Positions 43,154 through 52,995 are shown, counted from the first letter of the stretch. The stretch: DNA of 64,000 nt from Bacteroidales bacterium UBA3844 (GCA_002392915.1 DGHQ01000002.1:1-64000), one strand, 5' to 3'. The notes: a model not told the origin generated them from the sequence alone. Numbers and translations are program-made.

Positions 43154-43933
43154 TTATTTGTCAGCGTTCTCCTTGAAATACAAATCCATTGCCTCAGCCA
43201 TAGACTTTGACTTCTCGTTAGGAGCAGCAATGTTCACTGTAAGTCCAGCCTCTTCAGCAGCCTTGACAGCAGTTGGTCCGAAACATCCGATCTTGATATC
43301 CCCCTGCACAAAATTAGGAAAATTCTTGAACAATGAAGTGATTCCAGACGGACTGAAGAAGACAAACATATCATACTTGAAGTCCGGATCCTGTGTGAAG
43401 TCTGTACTTACCGTACGGTACATGACAGCCTTTGTATGAGGAATATTGTTTTCATCCATGATAGAGACAATATCATCCTTGTGGTCTTTCTGAATTGACT
43501 TGTTCTCATCATACACATCAGATACTACAACCAAATACTTTTCAGACTGATGTTTCTTAATTGCCTCTACAAGACCTTGAACTGACCCATCCTCAGAGAA
43601 GAATATCTTACGCTTTCTGTAAGCGACATACTTCTGAATATACTGTGATAGATTCTCAGAAGTGAAGAAATACTTCATTGTCTCAGGAATAGTAATCTTC
43701 ATTTCTCCACAGATTCTGAAGAAATTATCTACTGCAGTACGTGCAGTAAAAACAATAGCAGTGTGGTCGAGAATATCTACTTTCTGTGCACGAAACTCTT
43801 TCGTCGTAACACCCTCGACCCTAATAAAAGGTCTAAAGTCAATTTGTACTCCATACTTTGACTCAAGATCAAAATACGGCGACTTCTCAGTTGCTGGTTT
43901 TGGTTGAGATACCAAAATCTTCTTCACCTTCAT
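43154..43933 (-). CDS. hemD: Uroporphyrinogen-III synthase family protein
   Basis: The 259-residue protein fits HemD: two similar alpha/beta domains, with DHTAIVFTARTAVDNFFRIC (about 55-75) and MFVFFSPSGITSLFKNFPNF (about 195-214). IGCFGPTAVKAAEEAGLTVN (about 220-239) is the typical C-terminal signature. It closes and isomerises hydroxymethylbilane. Bacteroidales versions are divergent and sit next to a DUF4271 gene away from other heme genes, as here, so the role in heme synthesis is likely but not certain. Confidence 0.85.
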   Translation of the reverse strand: MKVKKILVSQPKPATEKSPYFDLESKYGVQIDFRPFIRVEGVTTKEFRAQKVDILDHTAIVFTARTAVDNFFRICGEMKITIPETMKYFFTSENLSQYIQKYVAYRKRKIFFSEDGSVQGLVEAIKKHQSEKYLVVVSDVYDENKSIQKDHKDDIVSIMDENNIPHTKAVMYRTVSTDFTQDPDFKYDMFVFFSPSGITSLFKNFPNFVQGDIKIGCFGPTAVKAAEEAGLTVNIAAPNEKSKSMAEAMDLYFKENADK

Positions 43934-43982
43934 GTCAAATAAAAATTTTCTATAAGTGCAACTATTAAATTACAACTCGTTT

Positions 43983-45359
43983 TTACAATCTCGGTAATAG
44001 TCCCAATACGAAGAATATCGCAACGGGTATTACTTCAAGCGTGCAAAGATACAAAATCAAATAAAAAATCGACGTAATTCCCCTCAAAAAATTGACAATT
44101 ACCTTCAAATTGAAAGCTAAAATTGCAATTGCTATAACAATTATGCCAAAATAAATGAAAAATGAGCGGTATTCTTCTGGAGCAAAACTTAGTCCTAAAA
44201 CTGCTGGAATAAGAGCCATTCCTGCCTGCCTTACCATCACCATAAAGGCTCCTGACATACTTGCCACATCAGCTCCCTCAAAATAGATATACTCCAGCAA
44301 TGCGAGCATGACCTTCTTTCCAACAACAAAAACTGTTACTGCCAAAAAGAATATCCAAATCGCGGATATCGCTACCCTATTTGCCAAAAACAAATACAAT
44401 GATGCTGTTATCACACCTAATGTGGAAAGGAAAAATTTATATTTTGAATTCTGCAGCCACTGGAATCCAAAAATACTTCCGTCTGTGTTTGGCTTTACAA
44501 AGGATATCAATTCTGACAATATCGCCTTTTTCCTGTCTCGTATGATTATGACATAAGCAATGAAAATCACAAGCAGCGACAACGGATACCACCACATATT
44601 ATTTATTGTCTGTGGCATCTCCTTGCCATCAATTGAGATGATTTCTCTTTTTGGATCTGGCTCTTCGACGGGAATAAAAACGACACTGTCTTTTGCCAAC
44701 GAATCATTCACAATGGAATCATTCTTCGCTGTCAGGCTGTCTGCAACGACTGGTTTCGAAGCCAAAGAATCTGTTTTGACATCCGATTTAGAGAATTCTG
44801 TCTTAGCCTCATTGACGGCTGCCTCCGTCTGTTTGGCTGTTTCTTCTTTATTTGCAGATGCGACGGGAGCCTTTGCTTCCGCAGTCTGACTGGAATCAAC
44901 AGTCTTTGATTCCGTCGGTCTTGGAGCAAACTGCAATGCGTCAAGATCTACGCTATTAATTTTGGAAGATGCATCTTTTGCTTCTTGTCCAGCCTCAGAA
45001 GGTTTTGAATTTATTGTCTTTTGTTCGGCTGATTTGACTTCAAATTTCAGCGCGTCCAAATCTTTTTTAAAAAAAACAACCTTAATCTTTGCTTCTGTCG
45101 GAATAACAGTTTTCTGGATATTAGGTTCAGGCATAAACTCCTGAGCTGTCTCCTCTTCTTCCGGAGGAAAATAGGCTTCTGGAATTGGACGATCTTCATA
45201 AGGAATCTCCTCCGCCGGTTGTGTGACTATTTTTGGCTCCGTCTGATTTACAGACTCAGCCGGTGTCGGTGTCACCTGCAGCTGACCATCCTGAGATCCA
45301 ACTATCTGATCAGCATTCGATGCCTGTATAGTATCTTGATTTCTCCTTCTTCTTCCCAT
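43983..45359 (-). CDS. DUF4271 domain membrane protein
   Basis: The 458-residue protein has a long, low-complexity N-terminal half rich in Glu, Ala, Ser, Thr and Lys (to about residue 250), without a signal peptide. Six or so TM segments (about 258-455) form the DUF4271 domain. The order DUF4271-hemD is conserved in Bacteroidales. Function is unknown; the N-terminal half is probably a disordered cytoplasmic region. It lies 20 bases downstream of tsaE. Confidence 0.85.
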   Translation of the reverse strand: MGRRRRNQDTIQASNADQIVGSQDGQLQVTPTPAESVNQTEPKIVTQPAEEIPYEDRPIPEAYFPPEEEETAQEFMPEPNIQKTVIPTEAKIKVVFFKKDLDALKFEVKSAEQKTINSKPSEAGQEAKDASSKINSVDLDALQFAPRPTESKTVDSSQTAEAKAPVASANKEETAKQTEAAVNEAKTEFSKSDVKTDSLASKPVVADSLTAKNDSIVNDSLAKDSVVFIPVEEPDPKREIISIDGKEMPQTINNMWWYPLSLLVIFIAYVIIIRDRKKAILSELISFVKPNTDGSIFGFQWLQNSKYKFFLSTLGVITASLYLFLANRVAISAIWIFFLAVTVFVVGKKVMLALLEYIYFEGADVASMSGAFMVMVRQAGMALIPAVLGLSFAPEEYRSFFIYFGIIVIAIAILAFNLKVIVNFLRGITSIFYLILYLCTLEVIPVAIFFVLGLLPRL

Positions 45360-45379
45360 AATCTAAGCGATCTCTGTCA

Positions 45380-45799
45380 TTAGGCAAATTCTACCGTCGC
45401 ATGACGTTTTGTTGGATCTATCTCCTTGATTGTCAACGTCACTACATCGTCCGGCATAAAATCATCCACTAGTTGCGGCCACTCCATGAACACATATTCG
45501 CCAGAGTAGAAATAGTCGGCCAGACCAAGATCGATTGCCTCCTGCTGGTTCTTGACACGGTAGAAGTCAAAATGGAACACTCTGCAGCCATTGCCGTCAT
45601 ATTCATTCACGATGGCGAATGTAGGGCTGGTCACCTCCTCGTCGACACCAAGCAATTTGCACAACGATTTGATCATCGTCGTCTTTCCCGCTCCCATTTC
45701 TCCGATGAAACGAATGATTTTTCTGCCATCGAAAGCTTTGAGTATTTCAGACGCTGCTGAATCAATCTCTTCTAATGTATATTCAAATTCTGTCTTCAT
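45380..45799 (-). CDS. tsaE: tRNA N6-threonylcarbamoyladenosine biosynthesis ATPase TsaE
   Basis: The 139-residue P-loop protein has FIGEMGAGKTTMIKSLCKLLG (Walker A, about 31-50), VTSPTFAIVNEYDG (about 57-70), VFHFDFYRV (about 74-82) and VFMEWPQLVDDFMP (about 107-120). These are TsaE family signatures. It powers the TsaB/TsaD complex that makes t6A37. It lies 4 bases downstream of the HD phosphodiesterase gene, within one operon. Confidence 0.95.
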   Translation of the reverse strand: MKTEFEYTLEEIDSAASEILKAFDGRKIIRFIGEMGAGKTTMIKSLCKLLGVDEEVTSPTFAIVNEYDGNGCRVFHFDFYRVKNQQEAIDLGLADYFYSGEYVFMEWPQLVDDFMPDDVVTLTIKEIDPTKRHATVEFA

Positions 45800-45803
45800 T
45801 GCT

Positions 45804-47879
45804 CTACTTTTTTAATTCAGGATAACTGACTCTTGTATGATAGATTGTCTTTAGTTTCTCAATCAATTTTGCCTTGATCTGCTCTATATTCTTAAATGTG
45901 AGCGGAGCATCCTTGAACGCTCCTTCGGCAATCTGAGAATCTATAATCTTAGACACAAGGTTAGTGATGCTTTCATCTGTATACTCCTTCATGCTTCTTG
46001 AAGCCGCCTCCACAGCGTCACACATCATAAGGATAGCCATCTCTCTGGAGAAAGGTCGAGGGCCCGGATATGTGAATTTGCTGATGTCGACGGGAGTGTC
46101 TGGATTCTTGTTGCAGGCCTTGATATAGAAATACTTGGCCTGACTCGTGCCATGATGTGTACGGATAAAATCCTGTATTTTCTCTGGCAATCCGTTCGCT
46201 TTGGCAATACGCAATCCATTCGCCACATGGTCGATAATGATACGTGCGCTGCTCTCCTCGTCGTTCAAAGCGTCATGCGGATTCACACCGTTCTGATTCT
46301 CTGTGAAGAAGACGGGATTTTCCATTTTGCCTATGTCGTGATACAAAGCTCCTGTTCTCACCAACATGGGTTTCGCGCCGATCTCGCGCGCCGCAGCGTC
46401 GGCAAGATTGGCAACCTGCATCGAATGCTGGAAACTTCCCGGCGCAACCTCTGAGAACTGTAGCAACAGAGGATTATTCGTATTGGCTAGCTCCACCAGC
46501 GTCACATCGGAAACATAATTGAATGTCTTCTCTATAATATATATGAGCGGATACGCGAACAGCAATAGCAATGCGTTCATCACAAATGGACCCAACTCAT
46601 TGATAAACTCGACAGCATCTATTCGCACCCACTTGGATGTGTAAATCAGTGTGGATCCGAAATACAGGAATATGTATGCCGCAAATATTATAATCACCGT
46701 CTTCACAAGCTGTGAACGTTCGTACATATCCTTCAAAATACAAATCGTCAACATACCTATCACCACCTGCATCAGCAAAAACTCCACTCCCTCGTGCACT
46801 ATGAACGAACAGATCAGCACCGTCGTGTTGTGCATGAACAACGCCGTTCGGGTATCGAAGAATGTCGCTATTACTATCGGCAGGATCGCATACGGGATGG
46901 CATGCACCCAATCCGGAGAGTAGCGGACGACAAATGATGTCAAGCCACAAAGGGAAAGAATCATCAGAAGCATAAACACAACATTGCGTCGCTCCTGGAT
47001 GAAACGGGTACGGAACAGTGTCAAATAGAAATAGAAAGTCAAAAGACATATCGACACAATGATAACTTGTCCGATTTTCACCAGATAACGGTTGGAGGAA
47101 TCTCCCTCGCCATTCTCGATCGCGCGCTCGAGACTGGTCAGTTTGCAAAAAACTTTATCTGTGATTTTGTCTCCCTTATCAACGATTTTCTCGCCTTCCT
47201 TGACAGTTCCTATCGTTGTGATTATGCTCTTTATAATATCCTGACGAGCCAACTCGCTGATTTTCTCGTCATAAATAAGATTCACAAAAAGCATTCTGTC
47301 AATGTCATAACGGCTAAGAATCTCCTTATCTAGCGTCGCAGGAGCCTTATTCAAGATATGCTCGTATGCCGTTTTTGGAGTGTAGACGGAATTCAAAGGC
47401 ATCTCCACGAAAGCATTCGCGTCGTCTCCCTTTATTCGGATTGTCTTGAAGCTATCCTTGAATCTGTCGAAATCGTCAGCATCCATGATACCCTTCTGAT
47501 AGATGTTGAAGAACTGGCTCTTGATATATTTAGTATATGAATCCGCCACATCCTCGCTTCTTGTCTTCTGGTTCAGTTTGGAAATCGCTTTTTCTCTCTC
47601 CGTATCAGAGATCGTGAAATATGGTTGGAACTGACGCTTCACAAGGCTGTCACTCTCCTCCTTGATTTCACTGTCGAGCTTATATACAGTGAATGGGAAC
47701 GGTGCTGTGAGAGCATCCTTCTGCCATATTCCGTCTTTCTCAAACTTATATTCAAATTTGGCGGCAGTCGGGAATATCGAAATGATTATCACTCCGACAA
47801 TGAGAAACAGACCAGCCACCACAAAACGCTGGTTTCTCGTAACGCCATCAATTTTATCTTTTATTGAACGCATAATCAA
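45804..47879 (-). CDS. 7TM-HD family phosphohydrolase (PgpH/YqfF-like)
   Basis: The 691-residue protein has an N-terminal TM (FVVAGLFLIVGVIIISIFP, about 20-38), an extracytoplasmic 7TMR-HDED domain to about residue 280, and seven TMs (about 285-470). A cytoplasmic HD domain has FQHSMQVANLADAAAREIG (about 490-508), GALYHDIGKMENPVFF (about 516-531) and IRTHHGTSQAKYFY (about 580). Relatives hydrolyse c-di-AMP. It overlaps the DUF4380 gene by four bases upstream. Confidence 0.93.
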   Translation of the reverse strand: MIMRSIKDKIDGVTRNQRFVVAGLFLIVGVIIISIFPTAAKFEYKFEKDGIWQKDALTAPFPFTVYKLDSEIKEESDSLVKRQFQPYFTISDTEREKAISKLNQKTRSEDVADSYTKYIKSQFFNIYQKGIMDADDFDRFKDSFKTIRIKGDDANAFVEMPLNSVYTPKTAYEHILNKAPATLDKEILSRYDIDRMLFVNLIYDEKISELARQDIIKSIITTIGTVKEGEKIVDKGDKITDKVFCKLTSLERAIENGEGDSSNRYLVKIGQVIIVSICLLTFYFYLTLFRTRFIQERRNVVFMLLMILSLCGLTSFVVRYSPDWVHAIPYAILPIVIATFFDTRTALFMHNTTVLICSFIVHEGVEFLLMQVVIGMLTICILKDMYERSQLVKTVIIIFAAYIFLYFGSTLIYTSKWVRIDAVEFINELGPFVMNALLLLFAYPLIYIIEKTFNYVSDVTLVELANTNNPLLLQFSEVAPGSFQHSMQVANLADAAAREIGAKPMLVRTGALYHDIGKMENPVFFTENQNGVNPHDALNDEESSARIIIDHVANGLRIAKANGLPEKIQDFIRTHHGTSQAKYFYIKACNKNPDTPVDISKFTYPGPRPFSREMAILMMCDAVEAASRSMKEYTDESITNLVSKIIDSQIAEGAFKDAPLTFKNIEQIKAKLIEKLKTIYHTRVSYPELKK

Positions 47880-48856
47880 TCGTTATTTACGACAAACGAA
47901 CTGGAATGATGAAGGATCAATGATATGGATGTAGACGCCGTATCACCCTTCTTTAACGTGACAGCCTTTCCATGACACTCCAGCTCATACATAGATTTTT
48001 CTTTATCCAAAGTGTGGTAGCAATACACCTCTCCTAATGAATGACCCTCTGTAGGATATATACTGACATTTGTTTCGTTGTCTATATTCTCACTTATCGG
48101 AAAACACATTACCAGCACATCTCCAAGTCGTTCATTATAGCTTTCAATAATTCCAGCCCACATATTCATGTGGAATTTTCCAGAATGTACCTGTCCATCC
48201 TCACCCCACCCTATTTCTGGCGGCACTGAGTCTTCTGACATTTCATCAGGACAAAATGTATAAACAATACCCACTTTTTTTCCGATAGCTTTTTTCTCAA
48301 ACGGATGAGTGGGGCCATCGATCTCCTTCAGGTCGCCACAAATTCTGACAACATTCTCGCCAGACACTCTGACGATATTCCACAAGTCTATGGTAGTTTC
48401 GCCATCCCCATGGTATGTAGCCTCAACAGCACAATCCAAAAGACCTTTATCATTCAACGTGAAGATTTTCCTCAGACTTATCTTGCTGACCTCACTCACA
48501 CAGCCCTGAATGACAAGTTTAGTGTCTGATTTCTCCACGACTTCAAATCTGCCGAACGACACATACGGATCCGGCGGCCAATTGATGGGAGAATTGCGTC
48601 GCTCCATATTTATCGTCTGATGTTTCCACCACTGAGTCTGCGGGCCGATCCACACCTCCTGACCATAGAACTGGACAAAATCAGTGAAAGCGTCAGGAAT
48701 AATCTCAGATTCCACCGTCTCCTTCAGAAGAAACTTATCAGATTTGATCATATTCTCTCCACCCTCGCGTCCAAAGAACACAAGACGTCCACCGACGTTG
48801 ACATTAATCAAAGCCTCAACGCCAGCAGATTTCAATTTTACGATACGTCCGCCCAT
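47876..48856 (-). CDS. DUF4380 domain protein
   Basis: The longest frame starts at 49048, but its extra 64 residues are translated from a palindromic repeat and AT-rich intergenic sequence. I chose 48856 (MGGRIVKLKSAGVEALINVN), giving 326 residues. The sequence suits DUF4380, a beta-sandwich family related to galactose-mutarotase-like folds (GGRLVFFGREGGENM, WIGPQTQWWKH, LWNIVRV). No signal peptide is seen. The function is unknown. Its stop overlaps the HD phosphodiesterase start. Confidence 0.8.
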   Translation of the reverse strand: MGGRIVKLKSAGVEALINVNVGGRLVFFGREGGENMIKSDKFLLKETVESEIIPDAFTDFVQFYGQEVWIGPQTQWWKHQTINMERRNSPINWPPDPYVSFGRFEVVEKSDTKLVIQGCVSEVSKISLRKIFTLNDKGLLDCAVEATYHGDGETTIDLWNIVRVSGENVVRICGDLKEIDGPTHPFEKKAIGKKVGIVYTFCPDEMSEDSVPPEIGWGEDGQVHSGKFHMNMWAGIIESYNERLGDVLVMCFPISENIDNETNVSIYPTEGHSLGEVYCYHTLDKEKSMYELECHGKAVTLKKGDTASTSISLILHHSSSFVVNND

Positions 48857-48969
48857 TTTCGTGCAAATTTGAATATACAAATTACAAAAATACAGTTTTC
48901 CTCGGAATTTATACTTTTTTAACAATCGAATATTTATTTTTTCGGACGGAATACCGTAAATTCTATTGC

Positions 48970-48990
48970 GGGCAGGTTTGAAACCTATCC
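48970..48990. repeat. Palindromic repeat family B, copy 3
   Basis: Same 21-base palindrome as at 19227 with one change, with the flank CCTACAATC shared with copy 2. It is the main recognisable element in the 420-base gap 48857-49276; the rest holds the purT promoter and AT-rich sequence. Confidence 0.7.
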
Positions 48991-49244
48991 CTACAATCTT
49001 GTATGGTCCGTTCTTTACGGGTTCACAACGATTATGAGGCAATTGCACTCCCTTCCCTTAACAATTTCCAAAACCAATAGCCAATGAATTCATAATTATA
49101 AACACCTTCTAAATTTTAGCAATCGAAGCTTATGCAATGAACAATTTAATTTTTTCACCCACGTTTTCTTTCAATCCGTAAGCAAACATATCAACAATCA
49201 ACATTAAATTTAGACTTTCGTTTCTGCAGGTGTTTTGAATTTTG

Positions 49245-49252
49245 TAATTTTG
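49245..49252 (+). promoter_or_regulatory. Candidate -7 box for purT-lysA
   Basis: TAATTTTG matches TAnnTTTG, 24 bases before the purT start. The -33 element is unclear. Confidence 0.5.
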
Positions 49253-49276
49253 CAAAAAACAAATTTATTATCGCTT

Positions 49277-50458
49277 ATGACAACAATTGGAACATCAAAG
49301 TCTGGGGTCCGCAAGAAAGCTCTTATCTGCGGCGCAGGTGAATTAGGCAAGGAGGTCGTAATTGAGCTTCAACGTTTAGGAGTAGAGGTGGTTGCTGTCG
49401 ACAGATACGACAACGCACCAGCCATGCAGGTGGCTCACCGTTCTTACACTATTTCTATGCTCGACGGTGCTAAACTTAGAGAAGTGATTGAAAAAGAGCG
49501 TCCTGACTATATCATCCCAGAGGTGGAGAGCATCGCCACTACAACTCTTTTGGAGCTAGAGAAAGAGGGATTCAACGTGGTGCCAACAGCACGTGCCACT
49601 TATTTGACTATGAACAGAGAGGGCATCCGTCGTTTGGCAGCTGAAGAACTTGGTGTTCCTACTTCAAGATACAAATTCGCAGAGACAAAAGAGGAGTTTC
49701 ACAAAGCTGTCGCAGAAATCGGCATTCCTTGCGTCGTAAAGCCTATCATGAGTAGTTCAGGTCACGGTCAGAGCGTTATCAAATGTGAGGCCGACGTGGA
49801 GACTGCATGGAAAATTTCTCAGGAGGGAGGACGTGCCGGCGCAGGCAAGGTCATCGTGGAAGGATTCATCGATTTCGACTATGAGATCACACTTCTTACA
49901 GTAAGACACATCGGCGGCACAAGTTTCTTGAAGCCAATCGGACACCATCAGGTGGATGGCGACTATCAGGAAAGCTGGCAGCCACAGGCAATGTCAGGTG
50001 CGGCGCTGTCAAAAGCAAAGAATATCGCAGAAAAAGTGACTACCGCGCTTGGCGGATATGGAATCTTCGGCGTTGAGCTTTTCGTGAAAGGCGACGACGT
50101 TATCTTCAGCGAAGTATCCCCTCGTCCACACGACACTGGAATGGTGACAATGATCTCTCAAGATTTGTCGGAGTTCGCACTACACGTAAGAGCCATCCTT
50201 GGTTTGCCTATCCCAAACATCGCATTCCATGGTCCGTCTGCATCTAAGGCAGTAGTGGTGAGAGGCGACAGCAACCACGTCACATTCTCTGGAATTGAAA
50301 ACGTACTTTCTTTGCCAGACACTCAGATCCGTATTTTCGGCAAGCCAGAGGTTCACGGCAAGCGTCGTATGGCTGTCATCTTGGCCCGTGGCGAAAATAT
50401 CGAAGAGGCAAAAGAAAAGACTTTCACAGCATACAACAGTTTGAAAGTAGAATTGTAA
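49277..50458 (+). CDS. purT: Formate-dependent phosphoribosylglycinamide formyltransferase
   Basis: I chose ATG 49277 (MTTIGTSKSGVRKKALICG), as an upstream in-frame start lies in the promoter. The 393-residue length equals that of typical PurT. ATP-grasp features: KKALICGAGELGKEVVIE (about 13-30), PCVVKPIMSSSGHGQS (about 152-167), VEGFIDFDYEITLLTVR (about 193-209), FSEVSPRPHDTGMVT (about 275-290). It formylates GAR from formate and ATP. lysA follows 19 bases later. Confidence 0.96.
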   Translation: MTTIGTSKSGVRKKALICGAGELGKEVVIELQRLGVEVVAVDRYDNAPAMQVAHRSYTISMLDGAKLREVIEKERPDYIIPEVESIATTTLLELEKEGFNVVPTARATYLTMNREGIRRLAAEELGVPTSRYKFAETKEEFHKAVAEIGIPCVVKPIMSSSGHGQSVIKCEADVETAWKISQEGGRAGAGKVIVEGFIDFDYEITLLTVRHIGGTSFLKPIGHHQVDGDYQESWQPQAMSGAALSKAKNIAEKVTTALGGYGIFGVELFVKGDDVIFSEVSPRPHDTGMVTMISQDLSEFALHVRAILGLPIPNIAFHGPSASKAVVVRGDSNHVTFSGIENVLSLPDTQIRIFGKPEVHGKRRMAVILARGENIEEAKEKTFTAYNSLKVEL

Positions 50459-50477
50459 AAATCACATTAAATAAGAA

Positions 50478-51629
50478 ATGGCAAATTTTCCAATTGAGAA
50501 ACTAAGAAAAATAGAGACACCGTTCTACTATTATGATGTAGAACTTTTGAAAGCCACATTAAACGAATTGAAATCGGAAGCCGACAAGTACGGTTTCCTT
50601 CCCCACTATGCGGTGAAAGCCAACGCCAACGAAAAAGTGTTGGCGATTGTAGCAGCCACAGGCATCGGTGCCGACTGTGTGAGTGGAAATGAGGTGTTGG
50701 CATGTGTCAAGGCTGGTTTTCCTGCCGACAAGATCGTGTTTGCGGGAGTTGGCAAGACCGACAAAGAAATCAACGCCGCCCTCGACGCCAACATTTTCTG
50801 CTTCAACGCAGAGAGTATTCCGGAGCTTGAGGTGATCAACGAATTGGCGGCAAAAAAAGGTAAAGTTGCGAATATTGAGCTACGTGTCAACCCAAACGTT
50901 GACGCTCATACACACAGCTATATCACAACCGGTCTGAATGAAAACAAGTTCGGATTCAGCATGGATGATCTTGAAAATGTAGTCGACATGATTGCCAAGA
51001 TGAGCAACGTCGAACTGATAGGACTCCATTTCCACATCGGAAGCCAGATCACAGACCTCGGATGCTTCGAGCCATTGTGTGAGAGAATCAACGCATTGCA
51101 GGATCAGCTTGAGGCAAAAGGAGTGAAATTGAAGAATATCAATGTGGGAGGCGGATTGGGAATCGACTATGAGAATCCAGACGGCAATCCAATTCCAAAC
51201 TTCAAGAAATATTTCGAGATTTACGCCAAAGGGTTGAAGCTGCGTGCCGGACAGAAGCTACATTGTGAGCCGGGAAGAAGCGTGGTGGCACAGTGCGGAA
51301 GCCTCATCACAAAGGTGACATACGTAAAGAAAGGCAAGGAAAAGCAGTTTGCCATTGTCGACGCGGGAATGACCGACTTGATCCGTCCTGCTCTCTACCA
51401 GGCATACCACAAGATCGAGAACATCACCTCATCAAAGCCAGCAGAGAAGTACGACGTAGTAGGACCGATCTGTGAGTCGAGCGACGTCTTCCAGAAAGAC
51501 TGTTCGATCGCAGGAGCAGAGAGAGGCGATTTGTTGGCACTCCGTTCAGCAGGAGCCTACGGAGAAATCATGGCAAGCCGCTACAACCTTCGTGATCTTC
51601 CAAAGGGCTACCTTTCTACTGAGATTTAA
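50478..51629 (+). CDS. lysA: Diaminopimelate decarboxylase
   Basis: The 383-residue fold-III PLP enzyme has the PLP Lys in PHYAVKANANEKVL (about 36-49), LIGLHFHIGSQITD (about 178-191) and VGGGLGIDYENPDG (about 221-234). The active-site motif PICESSDVFQKD is at about 326-337, and RSAGAYGEIMASRYNLR near the end. It makes lysine from meso-DAP. It is slightly short for the family but keeps all motifs. It is coupled with purT, an arrangement not predicted by pathway. Confidence 0.95.
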   Translation: MANFPIEKLRKIETPFYYYDVELLKATLNELKSEADKYGFLPHYAVKANANEKVLAIVAATGIGADCVSGNEVLACVKAGFPADKIVFAGVGKTDKEINAALDANIFCFNAESIPELEVINELAAKKGKVANIELRVNPNVDAHTHSYITTGLNENKFGFSMDDLENVVDMIAKMSNVELIGLHFHIGSQITDLGCFEPLCERINALQDQLEAKGVKLKNINVGGGLGIDYENPDGNPIPNFKKYFEIYAKGLKLRAGQKLHCEPGRSVVAQCGSLITKVTYVKKGKEKQFAIVDAGMTDLIRPALYQAYHKIENITSSKPAEKYDVVGPICESSDVFQKDCSIAGAERGDLLALRSAGAYGEIMASRYNLRDLPKGYLSTEI

Positions 51630-51651
51630 GAATTAAAAATCAAGAACTAAG

Positions 51652-51685
51652 AATGCGTGATTCAGAAATGGGTCACGCATTTTTC
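51652..51685 (+). terminator. Rho-independent terminator of lysA
   Basis: AATGCGTGA (51652-51660) pairs with TCACGCATT (51673-51681), followed by TTTT. Confidence 0.8.
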
Positions 51686-51709
51686 ATTTCAAAACGGTTT
51701 TAATTTAAG

Positions 51710-51941
51710 TAGAATGTTTTGTTACAGAGTTGAGGATTGTTAAGGGCGGAACGCCCTAACCACATCCTAGAGTGCGAGCCGTAGGCGAGCACATAAAATT
51801 TAATAAAAACCACAGAGGCACAAAGTTTACAGAGAAAAGCTATGCCTTTTTATGAGGAAAAGAGAAACTTCACTTTGATTCCCCTAAATTGCGTTTCTTC
51901 AATTTTTTTAACGAACATTGCACATGCATCTTGACTCTAGG
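51710..51941 (+). repeat. Long direct repeat flanking the Abi_2 gene, left copy
   Basis: This 232-base stretch is nearly identical to 52996-53223, in the same orientation. Its left part contains repeat family A (51732-51760) and the associated GCGAGCC...GGCGAGCACATAAAA block. It fills most of the lysA-Abi gap. Confidence 0.88.
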
Positions 51942-51955
51942 ACGCATTTTTTATA

Positions 51956-52852
51956 TCACATCCAAAGTGGTTCTGTCTCCCAATATTTTGGAAAGCCCAT
52001 AGCTTTTGTATCTATCATAGGGAAATCAGAAAACAACTTTAACAAACGATCTTTCAACTTATTATGTGGGGAAATGATATCGACAAACCACTTTATTATA
52101 CATAAATCAAAATAGATTCGTTTTGGAGAAACCTTAGAAACAATCCATTTTCCTTTAATTTTCTTTGGAATCATTGGGCATATAGCATTCTCTTTATTCC
52201 ATACACGGGAATGATGGCAACACGAATTACGAGTAAGAGTAACGATTGTCATCCAAGATGCAAAAACCGGAACTGGCAGGCCAAAGCGAGAAGCTATTTT
52301 TTTGCGAAGCACGTTATCTGCAAGGTTTTCAAAAATACGTGTCACAACACCAAGCGGAAGGATTTCAACAAGAATCCAAGCCGGAGGATATGGATTAGAG
52401 TACTTTGATTTGAAATGAAGAATAAATTCCTCTTTTGAATTTTTTAATTCTTTGTCTATGAGAGTCATGGTTCGAGAGAATCGCTCTTCACTGGCAAAAA
52501 AAGACGGATCAGTCATCCAAAAGATATTCCCTGTATATTCTGACACCACATTCGACAATATACTACGAAACAATATCTCTATCTTTTCTATTTCATAAAA
52601 GATCAAAAATCTGAACTTTTTATCAAAGCGATATAGATTGATAGCATTCTGAAACTTACTTCCAGATTTAAAAGAATGATTTTCTTTTGGGAATCGCAGC
52701 ATTGGATAAAAATAACCACTTAAACGATAATATCCAACCCTATCAATATACCTTTGTGCAAAATCCACATCCTCTATAATAAGGCCTCTATCCAATAAAA
52801 GAGAGACGATGTCGGATGTGCAAGAGAAATGTTTTTTGTACTGTACACTCAT
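51956..52852 (-). CDS. Abi_2 (AbiD/AbiF-like) HEPN family protein, intact
   Basis: I chose the ATG at 52852 (MSVQYKKHFSCTSDIVSL), since the longer frame (52888) runs through the hairpin RNA. The product is 298 residues. Family features: LLLDRGLIIEDVDFAQRYI, VGYYRLSGYFYPML (about 35-55), IEKIEILFRSIL, and the HEPN RNase motif R-N-S-C-C-H-H (52214-52231, about residue 210). The C-terminal tail is MGFPKYWETEPLWM. Abi_2 proteins act in phage abortive infection, probably by cutting RNA. It has its own promoter and hairpin RNA and lies between long direct repeats. Confidence 0.9.
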   Translation of the reverse strand: MSVQYKKHFSCTSDIVSLLLDRGLIIEDVDFAQRYIDRVGYYRLSGYFYPMLRFPKENHSFKSGSKFQNAINLYRFDKKFRFLIFYEIEKIEILFRSILSNVVSEYTGNIFWMTDPSFFASEERFSRTMTLIDKELKNSKEEFILHFKSKYSNPYPPAWILVEILPLGVVTRIFENLADNVLRKKIASRFGLPVPVFASWMTIVTLTRNSCCHHSRVWNKENAICPMIPKKIKGKWIVSKVSPKRIYFDLCIIKWFVDIISPHNKLKDRLLKLFSDFPMIDTKAMGFPKYWETEPLWM

Positions 52853-52861
52853 AATATATAA

Positions 52862-52912
52862 AAATAAAACGACCCCCGATTTGAGCATCCACGAGAGGCT
52901 TGGGGGTTCTGG
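52862..52912 (-). ncRNA. Abi-associated hairpin RNA, copy 3
   Basis: On the minus strand ACCCCC pairs with GGGGGT (plus-strand 52902-52907 and 52872-52877). It encloses the 17-base inner element AGCCTCTCGTGGATGCT (52884-52900), then CAAATC. A T-rich tail (CGTTTTATTTTTAT) follows, and the Abi start lies 19 bases after the stem. Compared with copy 1 the outer stem is wholly different in sequence yet paired. Inside, pairs AGC/GCT and T-A are kept and C-G replaces a C-A mismatch. Confidence 0.7.
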
Positions 52913-52917
52913 TACTG

Positions 52918-52948
52918 CAAAAATATGAACTTATTTTCAAATGAACAA
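52918..52948 (-). promoter_or_regulatory. Promoter of the intact Abi_2 locus
   Basis: Minus-strand TTG (52946-52948) and TATTTTTG (52918-52925) are spaced by 20 bases. The start would be near 52912, just before the hairpin RNA stem. Confidence 0.65.
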
Positions 52949-52995
52949 CTTTTTAGAATGTTTTTTTCACTTTTCACGAGAAACTGCAATTTTAT

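Noticed and set aside
43084..43230. N-terminal extension of RnpA in the same frame
   Set aside because: It would run through the hemD terminator and the end of hemD, and RnpA is normally 110-140 residues.
48857..49048. N-terminal extension of the DUF4380 protein in the same frame
   Set aside because: It is translated from a palindromic intergenic repeat and AT-rich sequence; conserved sequence begins at the ATG at 48856.
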